A stretch of DNA of 64,000 bases from an uncultured Eubacterium sp. (GCA_934512155.1 CAKSWS010000006.1:1-64000); one strand, 5' to 3'; numbered from the stretch's first letter, positions 1 through 8,718 are shown. Numbers and translations: made by a program. Notes: generated from the letters alone by a model not told the origin.

Positions 1-238
1 CGAGAGGACCGGAATGGACGCACCGCTGGTGTATCGGTTGTCATGCCAATGGCACGGCCGAGCAGCTATGTGCGGATCGGATAAACGCTGAAAGCATCTA
101 AGCGTGAAGCCGTCTCCAAGATAAGATATCCCACTGTTTACAGTTAAGACCCCTTGTAGACTACGAGGTTGATAGGTTGGATGTGTAAGTACAGCGATGT
201 ATTTAGCTAGCCAATACTAATAGGTCGAGGGCTTGACC
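1..238 (+). rRNA. 23S rRNA, 3' end (partial)
   Basis: The sequence matches the conserved 3' part of bacterial 23S rRNA, including the helix ending in ACTAATAGGTCGAGG followed by GCTTGACC, the usual 3' terminus. The 5' part lies outside the window. The 3' end is placed by similarity to known ends and may be off by a few bases. About 100 nt of AT-rich spacer follow before the first tRNA. Confidence 0.95.
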
Positions 239-339
239 TTGATAAGTAAGTATTATGTGTCAAGTGAGTTAATTAAGTTCCATAAATCAATATCTGTATT
301 TAGTTTTCAGGGTATATATTTATATCCCCTATGAGCTAT

Positions 340-415
340 GCACCATTAGCTCAGTTGGTAGAGCACCTGACTCTTAATCAGGGTGTCCACGGTTCGAGCC
401 CGTGATGGTGTACCA
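340..415 (+). tRNA. tRNA-Lys (anticodon CUU)
   Basis: A full cloverleaf can be drawn: 7-bp acceptor stem GCACCAT/ATGGTGT, D stem GCTC/GAGC, anticodon stem CCTGA/TCAGG with loop CTCTTAA (anticodon CTT), T arm CACGG-TTCGAGC-CCGTG, and an encoded CCA end. It lies between 23S and 5S rRNA and is presumably processed from the rRNA operon transcript. Confidence 0.95.
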
Positions 416-420
416 TCAAT

Positions 421-495
421 GGCCCGTTGGTCAAGCGGTTAAGACATCGCCCTCTCACGGCGAAAACAGGAGTTCGATTCTCCTACGGGTCACCA
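421..495 (+). tRNA. tRNA-Glu (anticodon CUC)
   Basis: Cloverleaf with acceptor stem GGCCCGT/ACGGGTC, anticodon stem TCGCC/GGCGA, loop CTCTCAC (anticodon CTC) and an encoded CCA end. It starts five bases after tRNA-Lys and precedes 5S rRNA, so it is part of the rRNA operon. Confidence 0.95.
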
Positions 496-560
496 AGACC
501 TTAAGGATGATTTACCAACGGTCATTTACAAATAACTGTGATTAATCGTTACAGTTCACA

Positions 561-676
561 GTCGGTGTTTATTACGAAGAGGGTCCACCCGTTCCCATCC
601 CGAACACGGTAGTTAAGCTCTTCAGTGCCGAAAATACTTGGCGGGAAGCTGCCCGGGAAGATAGGTCAACGCTGAC
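561..676 (+). rRNA. 5S rRNA
   Basis: Contains the conserved 5S core (CCCGTTCCCATCCCGAACAC, then GTTAAGCTCTTCAG). The ends were set by pairing the terminal helix GTCGGTGTT with AACGCTGAC, giving 116 nt. It is separated from 23S rRNA by two tRNAs, which is an unusual order. Confidence 0.95.
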
Positions 677-681
677 ATCTT

Positions 682-714
682 AAAAACCTACTCATCTTTT
701 GAGTAGGTTTTTTT
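682..714 (+). terminator. rRNA operon terminator
   Basis: Stem CCTACTCA/TGAGTAGG, extended by A/T pairs, is followed by seven T residues directly after 5S rRNA. It is a typical rho-independent terminator. Confidence 0.9.
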
Positions 715-715
715 C

Positions 716-744
716 TTGCCCTTTGCTTCCTTTTTTGGTATGAT
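716..744 (+). promoter_or_regulatory. Candidate promoter of the GNAT gene leader
   Basis: TTGCCC and TATGAT are separated by 17 bases. This places a transcription start near 751, giving a leader of roughly 140 nt before the acetyltransferase at 889. Confidence 0.5.
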
Positions 745-791
745 GTACTTGGATGTGGTTTCACATTTAGTATTTTTTAGGAGCGTGCTTT

Positions 792-827
792 TTGTTTAAG
801 TACAACATTTTGCCGATTGTATGCTAA
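792..827 (+). CDS. Putative leader peptide (11 aa) upstream of GNAT gene
   Basis: A TTG-started ORF encodes MFKYNILPIVC and stops at TAA 825-827. A good Shine-Dalgarno AGGAG (779-783) lies eight bases upstream. The final Cys and stop codons are also the 5' arm of an alternative hairpin (822-842) that competes with the terminator at 830-863. This is the arrangement expected if ribosome position on the peptide controls read-through into the acetyltransferase. Expression is not proven; a peptide this short could arise by chance, but the SD spacing and overlap with the hairpin argue for function. Confidence 0.45.
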   Translation: MFKYNILPIVC

Positions 828-863
828 CCGAGAGGTTTAGCACAGTCGTAAACCTCTCTTTTT
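822..863 (+). promoter_or_regulatory. Attenuator: competing antiterminator and terminator hairpins
   Basis: Terminator form: a perfect 10-bp stem, GAGAGGTTTA (830-839) with TAAACCTCTC (849-858), followed by TTTTT. Alternative form: TGCTAACC (822-829) pairs with GGTTTAGCA (834-842) with one bulge and a GAGA loop, and uses the bases of the terminator's 5' arm. The two structures exclude each other. They lie inside the leader of the GNAT gene, downstream of the putative leader peptide. Confidence 0.6.
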
Positions 864-888
864 ATATTGATTTTTCAGGAGGTAAATT

Positions 889-1515
889 ATGAATAAAAAC
901 AATATTAATATTCGTTTAGAAAAATTTGATGATTTTTCTACAGTAGAAAATCTTGTAAGAGAATCTTTTTGGAATGTATATCGACCCGGTTGTGTGGAAC
1001 ATTATTTGCTGCATTGTTTGCGTGGCTGTAAAGATTTTGTTCATTCATTGGATTTTGTTATTGAATACAACGGCAAAATTATCGGGCAAATTGCATATGT
1101 TAATGCTCAAATTAAGTGCGATAATGGCAGAATTGTTCCCGTAATGACTGCCGGTCCGTTATGTATTCATCCTGATTTTCAAAATCATGGTTTTGGTAAG
1201 CTGTTGCTTGATTATTCTTTAAACGAAGCAAAGAAAATTGGCTGTAATGCCGTTTTGATTGAGGGGAATTACGGCTTTTACTCTAAATGCGGCTTCGCAT
1301 ATGCATCTGAGTATAATATTCGTTACAACGGCTTAGAAGTAGGCGACGATTCATCCTTCTTTCTTTGCAACTTGCTTGTTCCGAATGCATTAGCCGGAGT
1401 AACAGGCGTGTATTTAACTCCCAAATGTTATTTTATTGATGAAAATAAAGCTGATGAATTTGATAAGCAGTTTCCGTATAAAGAAAAATTGATTTTACCT
1501 ACACAAATTTTTTAA
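889..1515 (+). CDS. GNAT-family N-acetyltransferase
   Basis: The 208-residue protein would transfer an acetyl group from acetyl-CoA to an unknown amine. It has the GNAT fold pattern: a strand-rich N-terminal half (FVIEYNGKIIGQIAYV, about residues 56-71), then the acetyl-CoA-binding segment with Q98-NHGFGK before a helix, and a C-terminal YGFYSKCGF motif typical of YhbS-like members. The substrate cannot be read from the sequence. The start is supported by the SD AGGAGG just upstream. It is a single gene behind an attenuator-like leader, which would fit an inducible detoxification or antibiotic-resistance enzyme; that role is inference. Confidence 0.85.
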   Translation: MNKNNINIRLEKFDDFSTVENLVRESFWNVYRPGCVEHYLLHCLRGCKDFVHSLDFVIEYNGKIIGQIAYVNAQIKCDNGRIVPVMTAGPLCIHPDFQNHGFGKLLLDYSLNEAKKIGCNAVLIEGNYGFYSKCGFAYASEYNIRYNGLEVGDDSSFFLCNLLVPNALAGVTGVYLTPKCYFIDENKADEFDKQFPYKEKLILPTQIF

Positions 1516-1522
1516 ACGCATA

Positions 1523-1560
1523 AAAAAGGAGTACTCATTTTTTGAGTACTCATGATTTTT
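1523..1560. terminator. Bidirectional terminator
   Basis: Inverted repeat GAGTACTCA (1529-1537) and TGAGTACTC (1543-1551), with A residues on the left and T residues on the right. It lies between convergent genes and can serve both. Confidence 0.8.
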
Positions 1561-2195
1561 TATTTCGCTGATTTTGAATTAGCGTATATTTTATGCATTT
1601 TTTCATCCGGATAATGGTTATCTAAAAACTGACTGATTTTAGTTGATGCCGGAACGCCCTCATCACGGTTATTCATTCTTATTGCGGCACTAGCCGAAAG
1701 TGCGCAGTCAAAAACAAAAAATGCAACAAATGCGTAAATTAATACTTTTTCATGGGGAATAGTTACCCGTTCAAATATTTTACTCATAAACGGCATTATA
1801 AATTTTACCCATGTAAGTCCTAAAACGCCCCAAAACAGCGAATATAACAGGCAAACCCTGCCGTTTATGTTAAGCGGAACATTACTGTAATCCCATGCAA
1901 CAGTGCCAAACAGCAGTTCCTGACCTAATGAACAAATATATTCCGTTGCCGTTCCTGCAAGGAACGAAATTAAAAATATCTTCCATCCCTTTGAGCTTTG
2001 AAGGTATGTTAAAAGCAGTGTAAGCAGCACAGCACCCATACCGTATGCAACACTTAAATGCCCCAACACAAGTGATTTTCTGCTTTCAATATAGCCGTGT
2101 TTAATTAAACACCAAATTGTTTCTACCAGATAGCCTGTATAGCAACTTGCAATAAAAATCCAAATATATTGAAAGAAATTAAATTTGATTTTCAT
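1560..2195 (-). CDS. PF06541-type putative ABC transporter permease
   Basis: The 211-residue membrane protein has about five hydrophobic segments. It shows the family pattern of a Tyr/Glu-containing first helix (SCYTGYLVETIWC), a GHLSVAYGMGAV segment, an ATEY motif and a DYSNVPLNINGRVCLLYSLFWG segment. These are hallmarks of the family usually labelled putative ABC transporter permease (CmpB-like). No ATPase partner is adjacent and the function is unknown. SD AGGCG precedes the ATG. It is probably co-transcribed with the broken ferredoxin gene upstream on the minus strand. Confidence 0.75.
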   Translation of the reverse strand: MKIKFNFFQYIWIFIASCYTGYLVETIWCLIKHGYIESRKSLVLGHLSVAYGMGAVLLTLLLTYLQSSKGWKIFLISFLAGTATEYICSLGQELLFGTVAWDYSNVPLNINGRVCLLYSLFWGVLGLTWVKFIMPFMSKIFERVTIPHEKVLIYAFVAFFVFDCALSASAAIRMNNRDEGVPASTKISQFLDNHYPDEKMHKIYANSKSAK

Positions 2196-2292
2196 TAAAT
2201 AACACGCCTTTCTGCTTCATTTGTTAAGTAATTGTAGTGCTGTTTATTTACAAAATCCACTGTTTTGTGATAATTTAATGAAGATTTAATAA

Positions 2293-3047
2293 TTAAGATA
2301 ATTCTGACGGGAACAAATATCTCGGTTGATTTTTGCTGTTTCTTCCGTATTCTATTGCTTCTGCCGGGCAAGAGCATATGCATGCCATACAGTGTGTACA
2401 GTTGCTGTGCCAAAACGGCTTTTTGTTTGTTAAGGTAATGTTGTTCAGTGGGCAAACTTTAACGCATTTGCCACATGAAATACATTTATCTGTAACATAA
2501 AACTTTTTATCTTTAACAAAAAAGTCGTAAAATATTTTATTAATGGGACCGCTGTAAAATCCGCCTGTAAAATTGCATTTTGTTGCCGGTAACCCACTTC
2601 CGTTTTTTATCAAATTTGCTGTTTTTTCGATTTTGGGCAATGCGGCTTCAATTATTTTTGCGGCTTCGTCTTTATTTGGTGTTTTAAACATTGTTATATA
2701 GTTTTCGGGCATAACAATTTCACTGCAGCCCTTATAATTATAGCCTTTTTATCGCAAAGTTTTTTTAAGTAAACTTCTGCATTGCGAATTTCACCGCCGC
2801 AGGTCATTACAAAATAAACATTGTTGTTGAAAGATTTATTAAATGTTAAAATTTTATTTTCAACGATTTTCGGAATACGCCAGCCGTATGTTGGAGTTAC
2901 GAAAACCAATTTTTCATTGTCGGCTATTTTTATGCTTTTGTTTTCTTTAATTAAGTCGTTTAGCGAGGTAACTGAATCATTGGTTGTTTTTGCAATTTTT
3001 TCGGCAACAAATTTGCTGTTGCCTGTTCCTGAAAAATATAAAATCAT
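2293..3047 (-). pseudogene. EFR1-family flavodoxin-ferredoxin protein, frameshifted
   Basis: Two overlapping minus-strand reading frames together make one EFR1-type protein, a flavodoxin-like N-terminus joined to a bacterial ferredoxin. The first frame (from 3047) begins MILYFSGTGNSKFVAEKIA, the FMN-phosphate loop, and runs through VFVTPTYGWRIP and FVMTCGGE. The second frame continues with EIVMPENYITMF and carries two 4Fe-4S motifs, CISCGKCVKVCP and CTHCMACICSCP. The frames switch near 2731-2745, where one missing base would explain the break; an extra T would give an uninterrupted AIIYKGCSEIVMPEN. ATG 3047 is the likely start, because the SD AAAGGGG lies inside the longer upstream reading. 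Substrate is unknown. It could be a true mutation or a sequence error. Confidence 0.8.
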
Positions 3048-3111
3048 ACAATTTGCCCCTTTCATATTAAAGATTAATGAAATAATATCATATTATATGA
3101 TATTAGGCAAT

Positions 3112-3140
3112 AAAAAAACCGATGCCTTGCGACATCGGTT
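3112..3140 (-). terminator. gapA terminator
   Basis: Stem AACCGATG/CATCGGTT with an 8-base loop. Read on the minus strand it is followed by seven T residues, just after the gapA stop codon. Confidence 0.85.
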
Positions 3141-3162
3141 AATTTTTGTAAAAATGTTCGGC

Positions 3163-4179
3163 TTAGCCAAGTTCTGAGAAGTACTTGATTGTACGAACCA
3201 TTTGTGAAGTGTAGCTGTTTTCATTGTCATACCAAGAAACAACCTGAACTTCATAAGTGTCATCAGAAACTTTAAGAACCATTGTTTGAGTAGCATCAAA
3301 GAGTGAGCCGTATCTCATACCAACGATATCTGAAGAAACGATTTCATCAGTGTTGTAGCCGAAAGATTCTGTAGCTTCAGCTTTCATTGCTGCGTTGATT
3401 GCTTCAACAGTAACTTCTTTGTCTGTTTTAATAACAGCTGTAAGAATTGTTGTTGAACCTGTTGGAGTAGGTACACGCTGAGCAGAACCGATAAGTTTGC
3501 CGTTAAGTTCAGGAATTACAAGACCGATTGCCTTTGCAGCACCTGTTGAGTTAGGAACGATGTTAACAGCAGCAGCACGGGAACGACGAAGATCGCCTTT
3601 TCTTTGTGGGCCGTCAAGAGTCATTTGATCGCCTGTGTAAGCGTGAATTGTGCACATGATACCGCTTTGGATAGGAGCAAAGTCGTTAAGAGCTTTTGCC
3701 ATAGGAGCAAGGCAGTTTGTTGTGCAAGAAGCAGCAGAAATAACTGTGTCTTCAGGAGTAAGTGTTTCGTGGTTTACATTGTAAACGATTGTAGGAAGGT
3801 CGTTACCTGCAGGAGCAGAAATAACAACTTTACGAGCGCCGGCTTTAACGTGAGCTGAAGCCTTTTCCTTTGAGGTGTAGAAACCTGTGCATTCAAGTAC
3901 AACGTCTACTCCAAGTTCGCCCCAAGGAAGTTCAGAAGCGTCTGCCTTAGCGTAAATTTTAATTTCTTTACCGTCAACGATGATTGAATCATCTGTAGCT
4001 GAAACAGTGTCAGCGAGAGCATACTTGCCTTGAGATGAATCGTATTTAAGAAGGTGAGCAAGCATTTTTGGGCTTGTAAGATCGTTGATAGCAACAACCT
4101 CGTATCCTTCTGCGCCGAACATCTGGCGGAAAGCAAGACGACCGATACGGCCGAAACCATTAATAGCAACTTTTACCAT
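3163..4179 (-). CDS. gapA: Glyceraldehyde-3-phosphate dehydrogenase, type I
   Basis: This is the NAD-dependent glycolytic enzyme that converts glyceraldehyde-3-phosphate and phosphate to 1,3-bisphosphoglycerate in the cytosol. At 338 residues it has normal length. It has the Rossmann start [16 protein letters not shown], the NAD-selecting Asp in INDLT (about residue 33), the catalytic motif [12 protein letters not shown] with nucleophile C152, and the usual C-terminal [13 protein letters not shown]. The ATG is preceded by SD GGAGG. It appears monocistronic, with its own promoter (4236-4264) and terminator (3112-3140), and is not linked here to pgk or tpi. Confidence 0.98.
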   Translation of the reverse strand: MVKVAINGFGRIGRLAFRQMFGAEGYEVVAINDLTSPKMLAHLLKYDSSQGKYALADTVSATDDSIIVDGKEIKIYAKADASELPWGELGVDVVLECTGFYTSKEKASAHVKAGARKVVISAPAGNDLPTIVYNVNHETLTPEDTVISAASCTTNCLAPMAKALNDFAPIQSGIMCTIHAYTGDQMTLDGPQRKGDLRRSRAAAVNIVPNSTGAAKAIGLVIPELNGKLIGSAQRVPTPTGSTTILTAVIKTDKEVTVEAINAAMKAEATESFGYNTDEIVSSDIVGMRYGSLFDATQTMVLKVSDDTYEVQVVSWYDNENSYTSQMVRTIKYFSELG

Positions 4180-4235
4180 TGGAATATACCTCCATTAAAT
4201 AAATTTAAATAATTGCTTTAATTATTTGCAAGTAT

Positions 4236-4264
4236 ATTTTATACTGTTTGTCCGTGAATATCAA
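4236..4264 (-). promoter_or_regulatory. gapA promoter
   Basis: On the minus strand, TTGATA and TAAAAT are separated by 17 bases, about 57 bases upstream of the gapA start codon. Confidence 0.6.
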
Positions 4265-4309
4265 GAATTTTTTTCCATTTGTTAAAGTTTGTTAATTCTA
4301 ACCAAAAAG

Positions 4310-4325
4310 TGTTAAATTTTTAACA
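4310..4325 (-). terminator. Weak AT-rich terminator after the MFS gene
   Basis: TGTTAA/TTAACA inverted repeat, followed on the minus strand by CTTTTT. The stem is short and has few G/C pairs, so its strength is doubtful. Confidence 0.35.
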
Positions 4326-4330
4326 AATAT

Positions 4331-5632
4331 TTATTTACTTTTTGCTTGTTTGGCTTTTAGTATAAATGCCGGAATAAGCGATAGCACAGCAACCCCTGCG
4401 GCTGCAAGAAAAATATGAGGTGTGGGTATTGTTTTTACCACTCCCAATTCTTCATATGTTGCGTTGTTTCCTGCAATAACCGCAGCACCTATATAAGGTC
4501 CGGTAACCATTGGAATAAGCACTTGAAAAACCATTCTTATTCCTTGGAAAAGACCAACCTTGTCTTCAGGTGTGTAATCTCTTATTGTTGCTGAAACGGT
4601 AGCGGAAGCAACCAAAAACGCAGCCATCATAATTGTGCCGATAATTATTAATACAGGTAAATTATTGCCTTTTGCAAAGAACATTCCCACAAAGCCAATA
4701 ACCATAACGATAATTGCAGGAATCATAAAATTTACTTTGCCGTATTTATCTATTGCTTTGCCCATTAAAACAGAAATAACAGCCGCCAAAACAAGAATTG
4801 CACCCAGTGGTAAAGCATAATTTGTAATGCCTAAGCTTTTTTCAAGATAAATAATAATATAGGGCATAAATACTTGGTATGCAATGTTTAAAATGCCAAA
4901 AACAAGAAAAGTTATATAAAGCATTTTGTTTGCTTTAACAGTGGAAGGCTTGAATCCGTAGAAAATATTTTTAAAGTAGTTTTCGTTATTTGCTTTTAAG
5001 CCCGGTTTGTCTTTTAAAATAAACAAGCCTATAAAGCCGCAAATTGTGGTTGCAATACCAACAATAAGGAAAAATTCTTTCCATTTGCCTTGTTGCTTAA
5101 ATGTATCTAAAATGCCGAAAACAATAAGCATCGCAGCTAAAGGCATTGCTTGCATAACGGTTTCTGCCATGCCTCTGTTTGTGTCATCCGTAACGTCTGT
5201 AACCCAGCTGTTAAATGCACCGTCAAATGCTGTTGAGCCAAAAAAGGTCATAATACAGTCCATAATAACAATAAACATTGCGGCAGTTGAAACGGCATTT
5301 ACCGTGTGAAAAATACGGCTTGTGTTTTCAACAGTTATAAAGCCGAAGGAAGCAGTTATAATGCCCCAAATTATGTAGCCGCCGGTTATGAAAACCTTGC
5401 GTTTTCCTACCTTGTCTGAAAGAGCACCCATAATAAGTGTGGTAACAGCCGCCGTAACTGCGGAAGCGGCAACCATTGTTGCAATATCCGTGGCGGTTCC
5501 GCCTATAACGTCAAATAAATAAACGTTAAAATACATGTTTTCAATAACCCAGGCAAGTTGGCCTACAAGGCCGAAAATTATTATACTTGCCCAAATTCCG
5601 GAACTTAGTTTTGTTCTTTTTTTCGTTTTCAT
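4331..5632 (-). CDS. MFS transporter (sugar-porter-like)
   Basis: The 433-residue integral membrane protein has about 12 hydrophobic helices. The MFS signature loop between TM2 and TM3 is present (MGALSDKVGKRKVF, about residues 68-81), with a matching half-repeat MGKAIDKYGKVNFM in the second half. It probably moves a small solute, perhaps a sugar or glycoside, by a secondary mechanism. The neighbourhood (gapA, DUF2804, galM) fits carbohydrate use but does not fix the substrate. SD GGGGTG precedes the ATG. A strong terminator separates it from the histidine kinase gene upstream, so it is a separate transcript. Confidence 0.8.
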   Translation of the reverse strand: MKTKKRTKLSSGIWASIIIFGLVGQLAWVIENMYFNVYLFDVIGGTATDIATMVAASAVTAAVTTLIMGALSDKVGKRKVFITGGYIIWGIITASFGFITVENTSRIFHTVNAVSTAAMFIVIMDCIMTFFGSTAFDGAFNSWVTDVTDDTNRGMAETVMQAMPLAAMLIVFGILDTFKQQGKWKEFFLIVGIATTICGFIGLFILKDKPGLKANNENYFKNIFYGFKPSTVKANKMLYITFLVFGILNIAYQVFMPYIIIYLEKSLGITNYALPLGAILVLAAVISVLMGKAIDKYGKVNFMIPAIIVMVIGFVGMFFAKGNNLPVLIIIGTIMMAAFLVASATVSATIRDYTPEDKVGLFQGIRMVFQVLIPMVTGPYIGAAVIAGNNATYEELGVVKTIPTPHIFLAAAGVAVLSLIPAFILKAKQAKSK

Positions 5633-5662
5633 AAATAATCACCCCATAAGCACATTATGAAC

Positions 5663-5697
5663 AAAAAAAGCGTATTTGTCAATCGGCAAATACGCTT
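5663..5697 (-). terminator. Terminator of the two-component operon
   Basis: Stem AAGCGTATTTG (5668-5678) pairs with CAAATACGCTT (5687-5697). On the minus strand it is followed by seven T residues, just past the histidine kinase stop codon. Confidence 0.9.
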
Positions 5698-5708
5698 AAA
5701 AAATGTAA

Positions 5709-8054
5709 TTATTTGGGCAGTTTAACAGTTGCTTTAAACAGGTCGCCGTCTATTGATAAAATAAGCTCGCCGCCGTTTAGTTTGCAAAGCTCGGTAGCAA
5801 TGGAAAGTCCCAATCCGTTGCCTTCCTCACTTCTTGATTTATCGCCTCTGACAAAACGCTCGGTTAATTCCTTTGCAGAAATGTTAAGAGGGGTTTTGGA
5901 AATGTTTTTAAGCTCAAAGCATTCAAAATTATTGCTTGTGTAAACGGAAGCGTAAACTCTTGAACCCGGGGCAGAGTATTTTTTTGCATTTGTAAGCAGA
6001 TTTTCCAAAACTCTGTAAACTTTAGGTCCGTCGGCGTATGCGATGTGTTGATTATCGTCTTCGTCAAAAATAATTTGCAGGTTGTTTTTTTCAAATTCGC
6101 TTGTTTCTTCAACTATTGCTTGCGTGGCAAGTTCGTTAAGGTTTAACTTTGTCTTTGTAACTGTAACGTTGCCTGCGGAAATTTTTGACGCTTCGATTAA
6201 ATCTTCTATAAGTCGCTTTAATTTGCCTGATTTTTCATCAATTACAGCCATGTACTTTTGTGCGTTTTCGTCTTTAATTTCGCATTTTTTCAGTAGGTCA
6301 ATGTAATTGATAACAGATGTAAGCGGTGTTTTTAAATCGTGTGAAACATTTGTAATAAGTTCTGTTTTTGTGCGCTCATCTTTTGTTGCTTTTACAACGG
6401 CATTTTGAATTTTAATGTTTGCGTTGTTTATGCTTGTGGCAAGTTTTTTCAGGCTTGCCGGCAAACCGTCGGTGCAAATATTTACAATGTCATCATTTGC
6501 AGATGCCGTTGTGCTTATTATAAAATCAAGCTGTTTTAAATACTTAACGGCAATGTAAACAATATAAGCATCTGTGCCTAAAATTGCTAATGTAAACACA
6601 AAGCCCAAAACGGCAAATAATCCGCCGCCAACATAAAGAATTGTACAAACAGCCGCACCCACAATGTTAAACAGTGCAAATAACACTATTGTTGCCGTTG
6701 TTTTTTTACTAAAGTTTTCCGGTTTATAAATAATGCCTTTGAAAAATGCTTTCGTTTTTAAATTTGCTTTTTTGCAAAGTTTTATAATAGCTTTAACTAA
6801 TTTATAAACCAGTGTGTTTTTGCCGAAAGTTCCTGTTTTTGCACTTCTTGTAACAGAGGTTACGGCTTCAAATGCAACAAGGTATGAAATAATCGCAACA
6901 GTGCTCATAATTACGTAAGCCAGGGGTTTTTCAAACAAGTAGGGCAGTGTGTAATTTGAAGTGCCGTAAATGCCTGCCTGAATTGTACCGTCATAAAAAT
7001 AAACCAAAAGCACATAAATACCTGCCAGAATTGCCGCTGAAATTATAATGTGCAAATCAGGCGGAATTTTATCTATGGGTGCAAGCTTAACCTCACCGTT
7101 TTTATTACCTGCACAGTATGCGGAAATAACAAGAAGTATCATTGCAGCGGCAAAAAAGCCAACGCTTAATGTAAGTTTTTTTTCAACGTTTATTTCTTTT
7201 ATTTGCTTTATAACGTTGTTGTATAACGATTTGTAATTATCGTTTTGGTCAAACATGGTGTTAATTATAACATATATGTTTGTGCCGGAAATTTCATTAT
7301 AATGGCTAACAAAGGTTGCATTTTTAAGGTCTTGGCTTGTGGTCATTTCGCCGTTTTTAAACGAAACAAAGGTGTTGTTGCCGCTTAAATTATTTATAAC
7401 ATCCTCTTTGCTTGCAGCGTTTGTTAAAACAGTTCCGTCCGATGACTCGGCATAGTAAGTTAAGTTTTTAACCGTAATGTCTTCCGGTGTTTTTAGATTT
7501 AATAAAAAGTCGGTTGCGTCGTTTGTGTAAACATCATAAACTTCATTGTAAACAAGTTTTCTTACGTCATCATCCGTTAAATCGTTTTCTGTAAATGTTA
7601 CGGAAAAGTTGCGCTCATAGTTAATGGTGGATATTTTAAATGAAAATGTTTTGCTTGTTTCGTTTGAAAGTATTGTTGTAACGAGTGTATCGTCTTCATC
7701 GTTATAGCTTTCGTAATCATCGTCTTCCTGAACATTTACAATGGCGTTTTTAATTCGATTGTAATAATTTACAGCGTTATCTTCGGCAGTTTGATATTGG
7801 TTTTTAAAGTCGTTTTTTATATAGTTATAATTAACGGCCTCTGTAATATCGTTTAAATCATTATCAAATTCAACATTAAACGCACCTGTTTTTAAAAAAG
7901 TTGCGTCTTCTTTGTTTAATGTTCCAAAGCATGCGGCAAATTCGGCAACTGAAAATGCGTTTACGGCGCTTAATGCAATAAATATGCAGGCAAGCAGCAG
8001 GCATATAAATTTAAATGTGCTTTTTTCTTTAAATCTTGTCAATTTTGTATCCAA
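5709..8054 (-). CDS. Membrane sensor histidine kinase
   Basis: It autophosphorylates in response to an unknown signal and passes phosphate to the adjacent regulator. The protein (781 aa from this start) has an N-terminal TM segment, an extracytoplasmic domain of about 270 residues, and several more TM helices. Then come a HisKA domain with NVSHDLKTPLTS (phospho-acceptor His about 572) and a HATPase domain with NLLTNAKKYS (N box) and GNGLGLSIA (G box). Start choice: a longer reading begins at TTG 8102 with a weak SD. TTG 8054 has a better SD (AAGGTGG) and overlaps the regulator's stop by only 26 bases, so it is preferred. The large extracytoplasmic domain is not recognised. Confidence 0.9.
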   Translation of the reverse strand: MDTKLTRFKEKSTFKFICLLLACIFIALSAVNAFSVAEFAACFGTLNKEDATFLKTGAFNVEFDNDLNDITEAVNYNYIKNDFKNQYQTAEDNAVNYYNRIKNAIVNVQEDDDYESYNDEDDTLVTTILSNETSKTFSFKISTINYERNFSVTFTENDLTDDDVRKLVYNEVYDVYTNDATDFLLNLKTPEDITVKNLTYYAESSDGTVLTNAASKEDVINNLSGNNTFVSFKNGEMTTSQDLKNATFVSHYNEISGTNIYVIINTMFDQNDNYKSLYNNVIKQIKEINVEKKLTLSVGFFAAAMILLVISAYCAGNKNGEVKLAPIDKIPPDLHIIISAAILAGIYVLLVYFYDGTIQAGIYGTSNYTLPYLFEKPLAYVIMSTVAIISYLVAFEAVTSVTRSAKTGTFGKNTLVYKLVKAIIKLCKKANLKTKAFFKGIIYKPENFSKKTTATIVLFALFNIVGAAVCTILYVGGGLFAVLGFVFTLAILGTDAYIVYIAVKYLKQLDFIISTTASANDDIVNICTDGLPASLKKLATSINNANIKIQNAVVKATKDERTKTELITNVSHDLKTPLTSVINYIDLLKKCEIKDENAQKYMAVIDEKSGKLKRLIEDLIEASKISAGNVTVTKTKLNLNELATQAIVEETSEFEKNNLQIIFDEDDNQHIAYADGPKVYRVLENLLTNAKKYSAPGSRVYASVYTSNNFECFELKNISKTPLNISAKELTERFVRGDKSRSEEGNGLGLSIATELCKLNGGELILSIDGDLFKATVKLPK

Positions 8055-8718
8055 GTCCGTACACCACCTTAATATATTTAGGGTCTTTCGGATTAATTTC
8101 AATTTTTTCTCTTATGTTTTTAATGTGAACGGTAACTGTTTTTTCTGTTTTAAAAGACGGCTCATTCCAAACTGCTTCGTAAATTTGGCTTGATGAAAGC
8201 ACTCTGCCCATATTTTTGCAAAGGTATTCCAAAATTAAATATTCACGGGCTGTAAGTTTTACGACTTCACCGTCAACTGTAACCGATTTAGCATCTGTGT
8301 CTACAATTAAGCCGCCTGTAACAAATTGGTTGCTTTTTTGCACAAATCCTGAAAAAGAAATGTAACGCCTTATTTGAGATTTTACACGGGCAATAAGTTC
8401 AAGTGGGTTAAACGGTTTTGTAACATAGTCGTCTGCACCAAAGCCCAAGCCTGCAATTTTGTCCGTATCCTCTGATTTTGCAGAAAGCATAATAATGGGG
8501 AAGTTGTGTTTTTCCCTTATTTTTAATGTTGTTTGCAAGCCGTCAAGTTTTGGCATCATTATGTCAAGTATCAGGCAGTGAATTTCATTGCTTTTAATAA
8601 TTTCCAGTGCGTCAATTCCGTTTTCTGCTTTTAAAACGTTAAATCCCTCAGCCTTTAAATATATTTCAATGGAATCAAGTATTGCTTTGTCATCATCACA
8701 AACTAAAACTGTGTTCAA
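8029..8718 (-). CDS. OmpR-family response regulator
   Basis: The 229-residue transcription regulator is paired with the histidine kinase gene that overlaps its 3' end. The receiver domain has the acidic pocket (CDDD, residues 7-10), phospho-acceptor D52 in LILDIMMPK, and a conserved Lys in YVTKPF. The C-terminal winged helix has LTAREYLILEYLCKNMGRV and ends VVYGLGYKI, as in OmpR/PhoB proteins. The start is TTG with SD AGAGGTG. A TACAAT -10-like box lies just upstream but the -35 is weak. Target genes are unknown. Confidence 0.93.
   Translation of the reverse strand: MNTVLVCDDDKAILDSIEIYLKAEGFNVLKAENGIDALEIIKSNEIHCLILDIMMPKLDGLQTTLKIREKHNFPIIMLSAKSEDTDKIAGLGFGADDYVTKPFNPLELIARVKSQIRRYISFSGFVQKSNQFVTGGLIVDTDAKSVTVDGEVVKLTAREYLILEYLCKNMGRVLSSSQIYEAVWNEPSFKTEKTVTVHIKNIREKIEINPKDPKYIKVVYGLGYKIDKI

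Noticed and set aside
2195-2455. 86-codon minus-strand ORF in another frame
   Set aside because: It is a shadow of the ferredoxin half of the EFR1 gene and has no ferredoxin or other motif of its own.
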